In this document: positions 1 to 8,138 of the stretch, piece by piece
How positions within the stretch are numbered: position 1 is the first letter of the stretch
How the letters are laid out: each line of letters starts with the position of its first letter
Origin: Pseudomonas sputi
GTDB lineage: Bacteria > Pseudomonadota > Gammaproteobacteria > Pseudomonadales > Pseudomonadaceae
Assembly (NCBI RefSeq): GCF_021603585.1
Contig: NZ_BQHI01000011.1
Coordinates: 62,001-126,000 of the forward strand
Reading direction: 5' to 3'
Length of the DNA stretch: 64,000 nucleotides
Program-made: the position numbers and the translations under genes
The notes under the pieces: generated by a model
Told to the model about the DNA's origin: nothing
What the model saw: only the letters and a program-made list of their open reading frames with translations
The model's database searches: none

Positions 1-181
1 AGATCACGCCTTCCTTGTCCAGCAGCGAATCGAGGAACCGTGCGCCCTTGGCGATGCGTTCGCGATACGGTGCGTCGCTCTGCAACTGCACAGGCGCCTG
101 ACGGTTGGCCAGGGCCAGCACGTCTTCGATGCGCAAAGGGCGTTCGCCGAAGGTGACCGGCTCAGGAGTTGGCGTTGTCAT
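1..181 (-). CDS. Aromatic amino acid ammonia-lyase (HAL/PAL family), N-terminal part
   Basis: Partial: only the first 60 codons lie in the window and the gene runs off the left edge. The reading frame opens with ATG at 179-181, overlaps the end of the upstream acyltransferase by 20 bp and reads RIEDVLALANRQAP, then a segment ending DSLLDKEGVI, which matches the N-terminus of histidine/tyrosine ammonia-lyase-like proteins just before their usual YGVTTGYG segment. In aryl-polyene clusters such a lyase is thought to supply an aromatic acid starter by deaminating an aromatic amino acid. The identification rests on a short N-terminus plus operon context; the MIO-forming Ala-Ser-Gly motif is outside the window. 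Confidence 0.75.
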   Translation of the reverse strand, partial: MTTPTPEPVTFGERPLRIEDVLALANRQAPVQLQSDAPYRERIAKGARFLDSLLDKEGVI

Positions 182-1109
182 CGGTTTTCCAGAATGGGTA
201 AAAGTTGAACCATTGGCACGGTGCTTCGAGGCAATAGTGACTCAGGCGTTGCGCATAGCGGGTGGCCCACTGATGAATGACCTGTTCGCGCTCGCGGCGT
301 GACCACACCACGGCATCGGCGAACGGTTCCAGCGTCAGGCGATAGTGGCCGTCGGGCTGTTTCAGGCACATCAGCAGATTGACCGGGCATTTCAGCAGGC
401 CGGCCAGCAGCCACGGCCCTTGCGGGAACGGCGCCGGGTGACCGAGAAAGTCCACGGTCACGCTGCGCCCGCCATGCAGCGGCACGCGGTCGCCGGCAAT
501 GGCCAGCCACTCGCCGCGCTCCAGCCGTTCGTGCAGTTGCAGCATGATCACCGGGTCCAGCTCGCTGACCTGAATCAGCCGCAGGTTGGTCGCCCCGGCT
601 TCGCCCAGCAGGCGATTGAATTGCTCGGCGTGCTTGGTGTGCACCAGCACGTTCATCGTGACTTTCTCGCCCAGCTCCGCCAGCGCCCGGCACACCTCGA
701 GGTTGCCCAGATGCGCGCCCACCAGCAGTTGCCCGCGACTGCCGCGCAACTGGTTGCGCAACAGCGCCGGGTCGATGATTTCGATCTGCTCGATCTTCAG
801 CTTGCCGTTCCACACGTCGAGCTTGTCGAGCAGCGAATCGGCGAATGCCATGAACTGACGGAACACCCGCCACCGGGTCGGGCGCAATTCGTGGCGACCG
901 CTCCAGTCGGCCAGGCGCTGCTGATACTGCCAGGCACTGCGCCGGGCAGTGCGGCCGAACAGGAAAAAGTACAGAACGATGCCGTACAGCAACGGGCTCA
1001 GCAGGCGTCGGCCAAGAACCTTGGCGGCGAACGCGGTGAATTTCATCAGCAGGAAACTGCCGCGTTCTTCGCGGTCGGCCCAGTGCTTTTTGTCGGTCTC
1101 GACGCTCAT
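162..1109 (-). CDS. LpxL/HtrB-like acyltransferase of the aryl-polyene operon
   Basis: A 315-residue protein of the lysophospholipid/lipid A acyltransferase superfamily. An N-terminal hydrophobic segment (roughly residues 20-40, LLSPLLYGIVLYFFLF) anchors it to the inner membrane. The HLGNLEV motif is the catalytic HX4(D/E) site, followed by GDRVPL and GHPAPFPQGP as in LpxL relatives. The ATG at 1107-1109 overlaps the TGA of the glycosyltransferase gene (ATGA), which fixes the start; a longer upstream frame has no support. Within the APE-type operon the likely role is acylation of the polyene-bearing lipid or its glycan; the exact acceptor is inferred. A role in lipid A acylation proper is less likely given the context. 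Confidence 0.85.
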   Translation of the reverse strand: MSVETDKKHWADREERGSFLLMKFTAFAAKVLGRRLLSPLLYGIVLYFFLFGRTARRSAWQYQQRLADWSGRHELRPTRWRVFRQFMAFADSLLDKLDVWNGKLKIEQIEIIDPALLRNQLRGSRGQLLVGAHLGNLEVCRALAELGEKVTMNVLVHTKHAEQFNRLLGEAGATNLRLIQVSELDPVIMLQLHERLERGEWLAIAGDRVPLHGGRSVTVDFLGHPAPFPQGPWLLAGLLKCPVNLLMCLKQPDGHYRLTLEPFADAVVWSRREREQVIHQWATRYAQRLSHYCLEAPCQWFNFYPFWKTDDNANS

Positions 1110-1840
1110 GGGCGCCACCGTCGCCAGAGGATCGCGGGCAGGCGCAGCAACATGCCGAAGAACAGGCGCGTGTGCATGCTCGAGATCAGCACGTTGTCGT
1201 GGAACAGGCGAAAGTGCGACACGCCGTCCAGCGGGTAATGCACGCTGGTCTGCAGCCAGCGCATCGGCTGATTGCGCCAGGCCAGGCGCACCAGAATGTC
1301 CGAGTCGAAATCCATGCGCTTGCCGATCCGCGCCGAGTCGATCACGCCCAGCGTCGGTTCCAGCGGATACACCCGAAAGCCACACATCGAGTCGCGGATC
1401 TGCAGCGACAGGGTGTTGATCCACACCATCACGTGGGTCAGATAACGCGCATACAAACGGCCCTTGGGCACGCTGGCGTCGTACAGCGGATAGCCGCAGA
1501 TCAGCGACCTGGGGTGAGCGCGAGATTCTTCGATGAAGCGCGCGACATCCTGCAAGTCGTGCTGACCGTCGGCGTCGACCTGCAGGGCATGGCTGAAGCC
1601 CAGTCGCGCCGCTTCGCGCAGACCGGTCATCACTGCGCCGCCCTTGCCCTGGTTGGCGGTGAGGCGCACCAGATGAACCCGCTCACGCTCGGCCAGCACG
1701 TCCAGCACTGCCGCACAGGATTTGCTGCTGGCATCGTCCACCAGAATGCACGGCAGATCCTCGGCGAGCAGAGCGTCGACCACCGTGCCGATGGCGGTTT
1801 CGTGGTTGTAGACCGGGATCACGGCGCAAGGGTTATGCAT
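1106..1840 (-). CDS. Family 2 glycosyltransferase of the aryl-polyene operon
   Basis: A 244-residue GT-A fold enzyme. It opens with CAVIPVYNHETAIGTVVDAL and contains VDDASS (UDP-sugar binding) and LQVDADGQHD, the metal-binding DXD-like region typical of dolichyl-phosphate-mannose-synthase-like GT2 enzymes. No membrane segment is evident. The ATG at 1838-1840 overlaps the stop of the AMP-ligase gene by 8 bp, and the downstream acyltransferase starts in its stop codon, so these genes are translationally coupled. The probable role is to attach a sugar in the lipid anchor of the polyene; the acceptor cannot be read from sequence. Confidence 0.88.
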   Translation of the reverse strand: MHNPCAVIPVYNHETAIGTVVDALLAEDLPCILVDDASSKSCAAVLDVLAERERVHLVRLTANQGKGGAVMTGLREAARLGFSHALQVDADGQHDLQDVARFIEESRAHPRSLICGYPLYDASVPKGRLYARYLTHVMVWINTLSLQIRDSMCGFRVYPLEPTLGVIDSARIGKRMDFDSDILVRLAWRNQPMRWLQTSVHYPLDGVSHFRLFHDNVLISSMHTRLFFGMLLRLPAILWRRWRP

Positions 1841-3512
1841 CGCCAGCCCCCAGCAGAATCCGCCCGCTGGAGCAGGTGGCGGTGTCGTTGCGGTAGGCGA
1901 AATACAACTTGCCGCGTTCCGGGTCGAAGCGCAGGTGCAACTGGATTTCATCGCCGGGGCGCACCAGTTGCTGGAATTTCAACACTTCCATGCCGGCGAA
2001 CGCGCCGGGCAGGTTCAGCAGTTGCCGACCCAGGTTCAGCGCCCATTCGACTTGCACCACACCGGGGAGCACCGGGGCCTTGGGAAAGTGCCCGCTGAAG
2101 TACGCGAGGTCCGGCGGGACGCTCAACTGCAGGTTCCATTCGCCCTCGGTTTCGGCCTGCTCCAGAATCTCCGGCGCCTTTGGCCGTGGTGCCAGCAGCA
2201 AGGCTTCGACGTCGGCCTGAGGCAACTTGCCCTGCGAGTTCAGCGGCAACTGTCGCAGCAGGCGCCAGCGGCGGGGCAGGGCCAGGGCTTCGCAATGGTC
2301 GCCGAGATGACGGCGCAGGGTTTCGGTCAGACTGCGCCGACCGTGTTCGCGCAGGGCAAACAGGCCCGATTCGCTGAGCACCAGCAGGGCACCGAGGGAC
2401 GCGCGGTTTTCCTGCACCACGCCCAGACGCGCTTCGGCAACCCAGTCGTGGGCCATCAGCGCCTGTTCAAGCATCGGCAGTGAAATACGTTTTTCTTCGA
2501 GTTTGACGATCCGGTCGAGCCGCCCGAGCAACTCAAAGCGGCCATCGGCCTGAATGCGCGCCGCATCGGCGGTGTGTTCGACATGGCCGCCGGGCAGATA
2601 AGGCGAAGCGATCAGCAAGGCACCGTCACTGTCCTGGCTCAACTCGACCCCGGCAAACGGCTGCCACAACGATTCGCCCTGACGCCAGGCGATGCCACCG
2701 GTTTCCGAGCTGCCGAGGATTTCCGTCGGCCACTGTCCCAGGCGTTGATTCAGGCTGTGCGCGGCGTCTGCGGGCAGTGCGCCACCGGAGGAAAACACCC
2801 GGCGCACGGCGCTCAGCGCCGGCCAGTCGAGGTTGTCGCCCATGCGCTTGAGCAGCGCCGGGCTGGCGACCCAGGCGAAGGCCGGGTGCTCGCGGCTGGC
2901 CCGTTGCAGGTCTTCCGGAAAAGCCAGTTGCTTGCGCAGAAACGGCCGCCCGGCGCACAGCGGCCACAGCACGCGGAACAGCAAACCGTAGATGTGCTGG
3001 GTGGCGACGCTGCCGAGGATGCAGGCTTCGCCGAGATCCGCGCCCCACAATTGCTCAAGCGCTTCGACTTCGTTGGCCAGTTGCCGCAGGGATTTGTCGA
3101 TGCGCTTGGGCTCGCCACTGGAGCCGGAGGTGCACAGGCTCAGGCGGCACTGGTCGAGATCCAGTTCGGCAGCGGGCAGGGCCGGTTGCTGCAGATCGCT
3201 CAGGCGAGCGTCATCGGGCTGATCGGTCAGCCACAGATCGACGTCGTTCGACCAGCGCTGACGGGTCTGCGCTTGCAGATCCGAGGGCAGCAGCACGCTG
3301 ACGCCGACGCGCCAGGCACCGAGCAGCGCGATAGCCAGATCGGCGGCATCTTCCAGATGCACCGCCAGGCGCTGCACGCCCTTGGCTTGCAGACCGGCGG
3401 CCAGGCCCAGGGCCTGTTCGCGCAGTTGTGCGTGATCGAGTGCCGGTGCGCTTGTTACAGCACGCGCCGGCAGGGCCTTGAGCAACAGCTGCTCAAGTTT
3501 TATCCAGTTCAT
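1833..3512 (-). CDS. Fused AMP-dependent acyl ligase and hotdog dehydratase (aryl polyene)
   Basis: A 559-residue two-domain enzyme. Residues 1-440 form an ANL-family adenylation domain: the P-loop TSGSSGEPK lies at 128-136, [11 protein letters not shown] is the A5-like region and [15 protein letters not shown] the hinge with the C-terminal lysine region. Residues from about 468 to the end are a FabA/FabZ-like hotdog domain with the catalytic [10 protein letters not shown] (His near 475) and Glu near 489 (VQVEWA). The first domain would activate the aromatic starter acid for transfer to an ACP; the second would dehydrate 3-hydroxyacyl intermediates. The start is ATG 3510-3512, overlapping the preceding TGA and preceded by AGAGG at good spacing; a start 33 bp upstream is less likely. 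Confidence 0.88.
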   Translation of the reverse strand: MNWIKLEQLLLKALPARAVTSAPALDHAQLREQALGLAAGLQAKGVQRLAVHLEDAADLAIALLGAWRVGVSVLLPSDLQAQTRQRWSNDVDLWLTDQPDDARLSDLQQPALPAAELDLDQCRLSLCTSGSSGEPKRIDKSLRQLANEVEALEQLWGADLGEACILGSVATQHIYGLLFRVLWPLCAGRPFLRKQLAFPEDLQRASREHPAFAWVASPALLKRMGDNLDWPALSAVRRVFSSGGALPADAAHSLNQRLGQWPTEILGSSETGGIAWRQGESLWQPFAGVELSQDSDGALLIASPYLPGGHVEHTADAARIQADGRFELLGRLDRIVKLEEKRISLPMLEQALMAHDWVAEARLGVVQENRASLGALLVLSESGLFALREHGRRSLTETLRRHLGDHCEALALPRRWRLLRQLPLNSQGKLPQADVEALLLAPRPKAPEILEQAETEGEWNLQLSVPPDLAYFSGHFPKAPVLPGVVQVEWALNLGRQLLNLPGAFAGMEVLKFQQLVRPGDEIQLHLRFDPERGKLYFAYRNDTATCSSGRILLGAGDA

Positions 3513-4054
3513 GGGCGACCTCTTACCCGTTGTCGTATCAGCCATTCAATGGCAAACATCAGGCCGATCAATCCATAGGAGATCAGGCCGGTGTACAACA
3601 TCCACCAGTTCAGCGGCGCCCAGAGTGTCAGCAGGGCGGCGCACAAACCGTTGCAAAAGAAAAACACGCTCCAGGCCACGGTGACCCGGCGCGTGTAACG
3701 AATCGCCTTGAGCGGCAGTTGCGGTTCCCGCAGGCGAGCCAGACGCTCGACCATCGGCGGGCCGTATTTCAGGCTCAGGCTGAACAGCACGAGCATGAAG
3801 CCGCTGATCAGCACCGGGTACCAACGCAACAGCAGAGGGCTGTCGAACACCGCCAGCAGCAGGCAGAACACGATCGCCACAACGGCCATCCACAGGCTGC
3901 CGGGCTTGCGTTCGCCGGTCAGCGCGCGGGCCAGCCACAGGCCGCCCAGCAGCAGACCGAACTGCCATGGCGCAAAATGCTCCATGCCGAAATACACCGC
4001 GAAGGGATACAGCAGGCCCGCCAGCAGCAGGCCGAGGCCGATCAGTCGGCTCAT
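3509..4054 (-). CDS. COG4648-like integral membrane protein of the aryl-polyene operon
   Basis: A 181-residue hydrophobic protein with about five or six membrane segments, starting LIGLGLLLAGLLYPFAVYFG. Proteins of this sort (COG4648) sit beside the ACP and AMP-ligase genes of aryl-polyene clusters; their biochemical role is not established. A charged stretch (LKYGPPMVERLARLREPQLP) lies between the N- and C-terminal membrane segments. The gene overlaps both neighbours by 4 bp (ATGA), consistent with a tightly coupled operon. No catalytic motif is visible, so function is assigned only by position and family. Confidence 0.8.
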   Translation of the reverse strand: MSRLIGLGLLLAGLLYPFAVYFGMEHFAPWQFGLLLGGLWLARALTGERKPGSLWMAVVAIVFCLLLAVFDSPLLLRWYPVLISGFMLVLFSLSLKYGPPMVERLARLREPQLPLKAIRYTRRVTVAWSVFFFCNGLCAALLTLWAPLNWWMLYTGLISYGLIGLMFAIEWLIRQRVRGRP

Positions 4055-4305
4055 GCGGCCGGTTGAACCAGACGGTAGACCGCCTCGACCACGTCGCTGA
4101 CGGTGCGCACCGACTTGAATTCCTCGGCGGCGATTTTCTTGCCGGTCTGGCGCTTGATGTGATCGATCAGGTCGACCGCGTCGATGCTGTCGATTTCCAG
4201 ATCCTGATACAGGTTGGATTCCAGGCTCACGCGGGCCGGGTCCAGTTCGAACAGCTCGACCAGGGCATCGCGCAGGGTGTTGAAAATGTCGTCACGAGTT
4301 TGCAT
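4051..4305 (-). CDS. Acyl carrier protein (aryl polyene), second of two
   Basis: An 84-residue acyl carrier protein with the phosphopantetheine attachment motif EIDSIDAVDL, modified serine at about residue 40. Acidic helices and length fit the type II ACP family. It lies 9 bp downstream of another ACP and overlaps the membrane-protein gene by 4 bp. In aryl-polyene systems the two ACPs carry the starter and the growing polyene chain; which does which cannot be decided here. The motif DSID differs from the DSVD of the other ACP, so the pair are not recent duplicates. Confidence 0.92.
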   Translation of the reverse strand: MQTRDDIFNTLRDALVELFELDPARVSLESNLYQDLEIDSIDAVDLIDHIKRQTGKKIAAEEFKSVRTVSDVVEAVYRLVQPAA

Positions 4306-4314
4306 GGTCCGGTC

Positions 4315-4575
4315 TCAAGCTGCCTGTTTTGCCGTGACGAACGCCGCAAGGCTCGCCACGTTGGTGAAATGGTTGCGGGTGTCCTTGGCGTCGGCGTCGA
4401 TCTTGATGCCGTACTTTTTCTGGATCGCCAGGCCGAGCTCCAGGGCGTCGACGGAATCCAGGCCCAGGCCTTCGCCGAACAGCGTCTGGTCGTCGCCGAT
4501 GTCCTCTGCGCTGATGTCTTCGAGGCCCAGGGCGTCGATGATCAGCTCTTTGATGTCACGGTTTAGATCGCTCAT
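4315..4575 (-). CDS. Acyl carrier protein (aryl polyene), first of two
   Basis: An 86-residue ACP with GLGLDSVDALEL; the phosphopantetheinylated serine is about residue 41. The start ATG at 4573-4575 gives MSDLNRDIKELIIDALGLED, a normal ACP N-terminus, and overlaps the acyltransferase gene by 20 bp; an in-frame extension upstream lies inside that gene and is not credible. This ACP likely works with the ketosynthase-like, AMP-ligase and dehydratase proteins of the same operon during polyene elongation. Confidence 0.92.
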   Translation of the reverse strand: MSDLNRDIKELIIDALGLEDISAEDIGDDQTLFGEGLGLDSVDALELGLAIQKKYGIKIDADAKDTRNHFTNVASLAAFVTAKQAA

Positions 4576-5365
4576 CTTCGGCGAGCTCCTTGATAAAAAA
4601 TTGGTGCAAATAGTCGTTGAGCTTGCGCGAAGCCTGGGGCGCGGGGCCCTGCGCGGCAAACGTCTGTGGGTCTATATCGGCCCCGACGTGAAAACTGAAG
4701 TGCACGCGGCGACTGGGAATGCGATACCAGGGCTCGGCCTTGGTCAGGGTGGTCGGACTGACCTTGATCACCACCGGGGTAATGATTTTCGCACCGCGCA
4801 GCGCGATGGCCGCCGCGCCCCGATGAAAGGCCGGTGCCTGACCCGGTTGAGTGCGGGTGCCTTCGGGGAAAATGATCAGGGTCTGCCCGCTCTGCAACGC
4901 GCCGGCGGCAGCATCGAGCATGTCCATGCTGCCATCGTTGCTGATGTATTCGGTGCTGCGCAGCGGGCCGCGGGTGAAGGGGTTTTCCCACAGGCTTTTC
5001 TTCACCACGCAATTGGCCCCGCGCACCAGACCGATCAGGAACACCACGTCGATCAGCGAGGGATGGTTGGCGATGATCATCTGCCCCGGACGGCCGAGTC
5101 GTTCGGCGCCCTGAATGTCGTAGGTCAGCACGCCGGTACGGGCCATGAACCGGACGAAAAACCAGAACAGCCGACTGACGGTCTGGCGTGCCCGTTCGCG
5201 ATGCGCAATGGCGTCGCCCGGCAGGCAACCGAGCAATGGAAATACCAGCAGGCGCAGGCACAGGCCACCGAGCCCGAACAGGGCGAAGCTGGTGGCAGTG
5301 GCCAGCAGGCGCCAGTAATAGCCGTCGCGGTTTTTTCCGATCACGGGTTGCGTTGCCAGGTCCAT
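4556..5365 (-). CDS. 1-acyl-glycerol-3-phosphate-type acyltransferase of the aryl-polyene operon
   Basis: A 269-residue PlsC-like acyltransferase. Visible motifs are NHPSLID (catalytic HX4D), FPEGTRT (acyl-acceptor binding) and a hydrophobic N-terminal segment (LLATATSFALFGLGGLCLRL). The start ATG 5363-5365 overlaps the end of the ketosynthase-like gene by 25 bp. In aryl-polyene clusters this family member is thought to acylate the lipid to which the polyene is attached at the membrane; a role in ordinary phospholipid synthesis is less likely because of the operon context. Confidence 0.87.
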   Translation of the reverse strand: MDLATQPVIGKNRDGYYWRLLATATSFALFGLGGLCLRLLVFPLLGCLPGDAIAHRERARQTVSRLFWFFVRFMARTGVLTYDIQGAERLGRPGQMIIANHPSLIDVVFLIGLVRGANCVVKKSLWENPFTRGPLRSTEYISNDGSMDMLDAAAGALQSGQTLIIFPEGTRTQPGQAPAFHRGAAAIALRGAKIITPVVIKVSPTTLTKAEPWYRIPSRRVHFSFHVGADIDPQTFAAQGPAPQASRKLNDYLHQFFIKELAEDERSKP

Positions 5366-6066
5366 AGACGATTTTTCCAGGCATGTTGGCAATGGGATTG
5401 CTGATCGAGCAGGGTTCGCAGCAGATTCAGTGCGTGGGGCCACTGCGTTTTTGACCGTGCTTGCGGGGCGCTGTTCAGCGTCAGCCGCCAGTCGGTACCG
5501 GGGGTGAGCAGCAGCCCGACTGCATAGGGAAACGGAACGTCGTCGATCCATGTTGAATAGGCTTCGGGCGGTTGTTCCTCGGTGATCACCAGCAGCACCG
5601 CCGGGGCGCCTTCGTTCAGCAATGCCGCCGCTTCAAGCATGCCGTGTTCGAGGCCGTCACCAGCGGCGGCGAGTGCGGTCATTTCGCTGGTTTCGCCACG
5701 CATGATCGACCACAGGCCGATGATCGCGTTATGCACCGACAGGCTGAACTGGGTCGGCGACAGCGGCTGTTCGTTGGCCAGATCGCTGAGAATTTCAAAG
5801 GTGCGCGGGGTTTCGCCATGTCGGGAGACGAACACCAGCGGCAGATTTTCCCGACCGTCGGCCAGCGGCCAGCCGACACTGAACGCCATCCGCGCCAGAC
5901 GACTGAGACGACGGCGCTGCATGGCCGGCAGAAACGACACGTCGGGTGCGGCATCGCTGCCTTCAAGCACGACCGGCTGTCGGCTCCAGGCTTGCCAGGC
6001 TTGCACACTGTCGAGCCCGGGAGCCCAGGCCCGCCATTGGGCGATGTTGAAGTTGATCACGGACAT
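5341..6066 (-). CDS. Ketosynthase-like chain-length factor of the aryl-polyene operon
   Basis: A 241-residue protein resembling the N-terminal half of beta-ketoacyl synthases. Segments such as RRRLSRLARMAFSVGWPLAD, FVSRHGETPRTFEIL and FSLSVHNAIIGLWSI match the family annotated as beta-ketoacyl synthase chain-length factor. The normal catalytic Cys is replaced: the position expected for it carries VHNAIIG, so the protein is probably a non-catalytic partner. It is the first gene of the operon, 93 nt downstream of the predicted transcription start. It presumably pairs with a ketosynthase encoded further along the cluster, outside this window. Confidence 0.82.
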   Translation of the reverse strand: MSVINFNIAQWRAWAPGLDSVQAWQAWSRQPVVLEGSDAAPDVSFLPAMQRRRLSRLARMAFSVGWPLADGRENLPLVFVSRHGETPRTFEILSDLANEQPLSPTQFSLSVHNAIIGLWSIMRGETSEMTALAAAGDGLEHGMLEAAALLNEGAPAVLLVITEEQPPEAYSTWIDDVPFPYAVGLLLTPGTDWRLTLNSAPQARSKTQWPHALNLLRTLLDQQSHCQHAWKNRLWTWQRNP

Positions 6067-6435
6067 TTATCCCGCCCCTGCGGCTGATTTGACGCGGTTT
6101 CGCCAACGTCGCCGCTGAGCTGATTTAGCCGGAAATGGCATGGCGCGTGGCGCCGGGTGGCGCGCATTATCCCGGTGCGACGAGTGTGTAGCAAATGCTG
6201 GTTACACTTTGCGCAGTGAAATGGACCGAATGGTACGCAGCAAGAAACTGTCACTTGGCCATTATCCAGATTGGCAGGCGTCTGTCTGTCGGGCAGATCG
6301 GCGATCAACGGGGGGCTTTACGCCGTATTCATTGGGATATTGGCGTCTGACGCTGTAGTCCGTGTCCATCGAGGTAGCGAACCGGCACCGGGCACCACTA
6401 CACTCGGTCATTCTTTGATACACGGAGGTTTTGTC
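6067..6435. other. Divergent intergenic region, aryl-polyene operon / parA
   Basis: A 369-bp gap between divergent genes. The minus-strand promoter at 6166-6194 is the only confident element. The parA side has a GGAGG ribosome binding site at 6424-6428, eight bases before the ATG at 6436; no convincing promoter for parA was found. Short frames that extend parA upstream have no ribosome binding site and were left out. No operator palindrome was recognised. Confidence 0.5.
6166..6194 (-). promoter_or_regulatory. Probable sigma70 promoter of the aryl-polyene operon
   Basis: Read on the minus strand: -35 TTGCTA (plus 6189-6194), a 17-bp spacer, and -10 GATAAT (plus 6166-6171). This matches the consensus at 4 of 6 and 5 of 6 positions with ideal spacing. 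Predicted start of transcription is near 6159, giving a leader of about 93 nt before the ketosynthase-like gene. Confidence 0.65.
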
Positions 6436-7206
6436 ATGCGGCGCGTGGTGTTCAATCAGAAAGGTGGCGTGGGCAAATCCAGCATTGCCTGCAATCTGGC
6501 AGCGGTGAGCGCCAGCGAGGGTTATCGCACGCTGTTGGTCGACCTCGATGCCCAGGCCAATTCCACTCAGTATCTGACCGGGCTCACGGGTGACGACATT
6601 CCGATGGGCATTGCCGACTTCTTCAAGCAGACCCTGTCTTCAGGGCCGTTCTCGAAAAAGAATCAGGCGGATATCTACGAAACGCCGTTCGACAACCTGC
6701 ACATCATCACCGCCACCGCCGAACTGGCCGACTTGCAGCCCAAGCTCGAGGCCAAACACAAGATCAACAAGCTGCGAAAACTGCTCGACGAGCTGTCGGA
6801 AGATTACGACCGGATTTATCTGGATACGCCGCCGGCGCTGAATTTCTATGCAGTCTCTGCACTGATTGCCGCCGATCGGGTACTGATTCCCTTCGACTGC
6901 GACAGCTTTTCGCGTCAGGCCCTCTATGGTCTGATCGCCGAGATCTTCGAGTTGAAGGAAGACCACAACGAGGGCCTGGAAGTCGAAGGCATTGTGGTCA
7001 ACCAGTTCCAGGCCCGGGCCAGCCTGCCGCAGCAGATCCTCGACGAACTGATCGCCGAGGGCCTGCCGGTGCTGCCGGTCTACCTCGCCAGTTCAGTGCG
7101 CATGCGCGAATCCCATCAGGCCAATACGCCGCTGATCCACCTCGATCCACGGCACAAGCTGACGCAGCAGTTCGTCGAACTGCACAACCTGCTCGAAGAC
7201 GCCTGA
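6436..7206 (+). CDS. Orphan ParA-family ATPase
   Basis: A 256-residue P-loop ATPase of the ParA/Soj/MinD class. The deviant Walker A motif KGGVGKSS is at residues 9-16, Walker A' is VDLDAQANST, and Walker B is IYLDTPPALN. ATG 6436 is preceded by GGAGG. There is no ParB-like gene or centromere-like repeat nearby, so chromosome partition is not implied; such stand-alone ParA proteins often position other cargo. From memory PAO1 has an equivalent (PA5028) in a similar position. The gene ends 6 bp before the convergent trxC stop with no room for a separate terminator. Confidence 0.88.
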   Translation: MRRVVFNQKGGVGKSSIACNLAAVSASEGYRTLLVDLDAQANSTQYLTGLTGDDIPMGIADFFKQTLSSGPFSKKNQADIYETPFDNLHIITATAELADLQPKLEAKHKINKLRKLLDELSEDYDRIYLDTPPALNFYAVSALIAADRVLIPFDCDSFSRQALYGLIAEIFELKEDHNEGLEVEGIVVNQFQARASLPQQILDELIAEGLPVLPVYLASSVRMRESHQANTPLIHLDPRHKLTQQFVELHNLLEDA

Positions 7207-7212
7207 ACCCCG

Positions 7213-7647
7213 TCAGATGCCCTGGCTGCGCAGCCAGGCCATCAACTGTGGCAACGGGAAGGCCCCGCTCTGACGGGCCACTTCCCGGCCGTTGCGAAAC
7301 AGAATCAGGCTCGGAATCGAACGAATCCCCAACTGCGCCGACAACGGCTGGTTGGCCTCGCTGTCCAGCTTGGCCAGCCGGCACTTGCCCGCCAGTTGCG
7401 CGGCCGCCTGCTCGAACACCGGCGCAAACGACTTGCACGGCCCGCACCAATCCGCCCACACGTCCACCAGCAACGGCAGATCACCCTTGATCTGACTGGC
7501 GTAATCGCCTTGCTTGAGTTCAAACGGCTTGTTCAACAACACCTCTGACTTGCAGCGCCCGCACTTCGGGTGGTCGTTGAGGCGCTCGGCGGGGATGCGG
7601 TTGAGACCGTTGCAGGAGGGGCAGGGGATGAGGAGTGGGTCGGTCAT
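7213..7647 (-). CDS. trxC: Thioredoxin 2 (TrxC)
   Basis: A 144-residue zinc-binding thioredoxin. The N-terminal zinc module has Cys9-Pro-Ser-Cys12 and Cys29-Gly-Arg-Cys32; the thioredoxin fold follows with the redox motif Trp67-Cys-Gly-Pro-Cys71 and the cis-proline segment RSIPSLILFRNG. The protein reduces disulfides in the cytoplasm using thioredoxin reductase, and the zinc domain is the hallmark of Trx2 rather than TrxA. In E. coli trxC is OxyR-regulated; no OxyR site was identified here. Confidence 0.95.
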   Translation of the reverse strand: MTDPLLIPCPSCNGLNRIPAERLNDHPKCGRCKSEVLLNKPFELKQGDYASQIKGDLPLLVDVWADWCGPCKSFAPVFEQAAAQLAGKCRLAKLDSEANQPLSAQLGIRSIPSLILFRNGREVARQSGAFPLPQLMAWLRSQGI

Positions 7648-7774
7648 GATCGGGATCCAGTGGAGAGCTGATAACTCTTAGTTGGAGACGTTTGCTCATA
7701 TTTTCAATCGTGCAGTGTTTGGCTGTGAGCCTAGGCTGAGATGAACCGATTGAGTCCGTTGGTCTGCTCGGCTG

Positions 7775-7791
7775 TATCGCAACTTGCGATA
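7775..7791. promoter_or_regulatory. Perfect 17-bp palindromic operator of higBA
   Basis: TATCGCAA-C-TTGCGATA is a perfect inverted repeat around C7783. It contains TGC-GATAAT (7785-7793), which fits an extended -10 element, so a bound repressor would block transcription. A related half-site ATGCGATA lies at 7824-7831, just before the higB ATG. Binding by the HigA antitoxin is an inference from location and symmetry. Confidence 0.7.
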
Positions 7792-7841
7792 ATTTTGATC
7801 TGTGATTAACTCCCCATAGCAGAATGCGATAAGGATGTTGC

Positions 7842-8138
7842 ATGCATGTGTTTAGTGAAAAACCTATTCGAGAGGCCAAGGAAATTTGGCCACAGGCAGC
7901 AAGTGCATTGGCACAGTGGTTTCGTTTGGCAAAAAGAAGTAATCCGTGTGATTTCGCGGCGATGAAAGCAATTTTTCCTGCGACAGATAAAGTCGGTGAG
8001 TTTCATGTTTTCGATATTGGAGGCAACAAGCTGAGGTTGATCGCTTTCGTCAGTTATCGATCTCGGACGCTCTACATAAAGCATGTGCTTGATCACCGCG
8101 AATACGAGCGCGGTAAATGGAAGGAGGGAAAGGTATGA
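7842..8138 (+). CDS. higB: HigB-family type II toxin (mRNA interferase)
   Basis: A 98-residue basic protein of the RelE/HigB superfamily. The segment AALAQWFRLAKRSNPCDFAAMKAIFPATDKV, read in parts, and the following FHVFDIGGNKLRLIAFVSY and LYIKHVLDHREYERGKW match ribosome-dependent HigB toxins of the HigBA2 type, which cleave mRNA at the ribosomal A site. The order toxin first, antitoxin second, with a 4-bp ATGA overlap to the next gene, is the usual higBA arrangement. Expression is probably repressed by the toxin-antitoxin complex at the palindrome upstream. The locus has lower GC than its neighbours, which suggests acquisition. Confidence 0.93.
   Translation: MHVFSEKPIREAKEIWPQAASALAQWFRLAKRSNPCDFAAMKAIFPATDKVGEFHVFDIGGNKLRLIAFVSYRSRTLYIKHVLDHREYERGKWKEGKV

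Noticed and set aside
7796-7810. Anr/FNR-like TTGAT...ATTAA upstream of higB
   Set aside because: The two halves do not fit TTGAT-N4-ATCAA in spacing or sequence.
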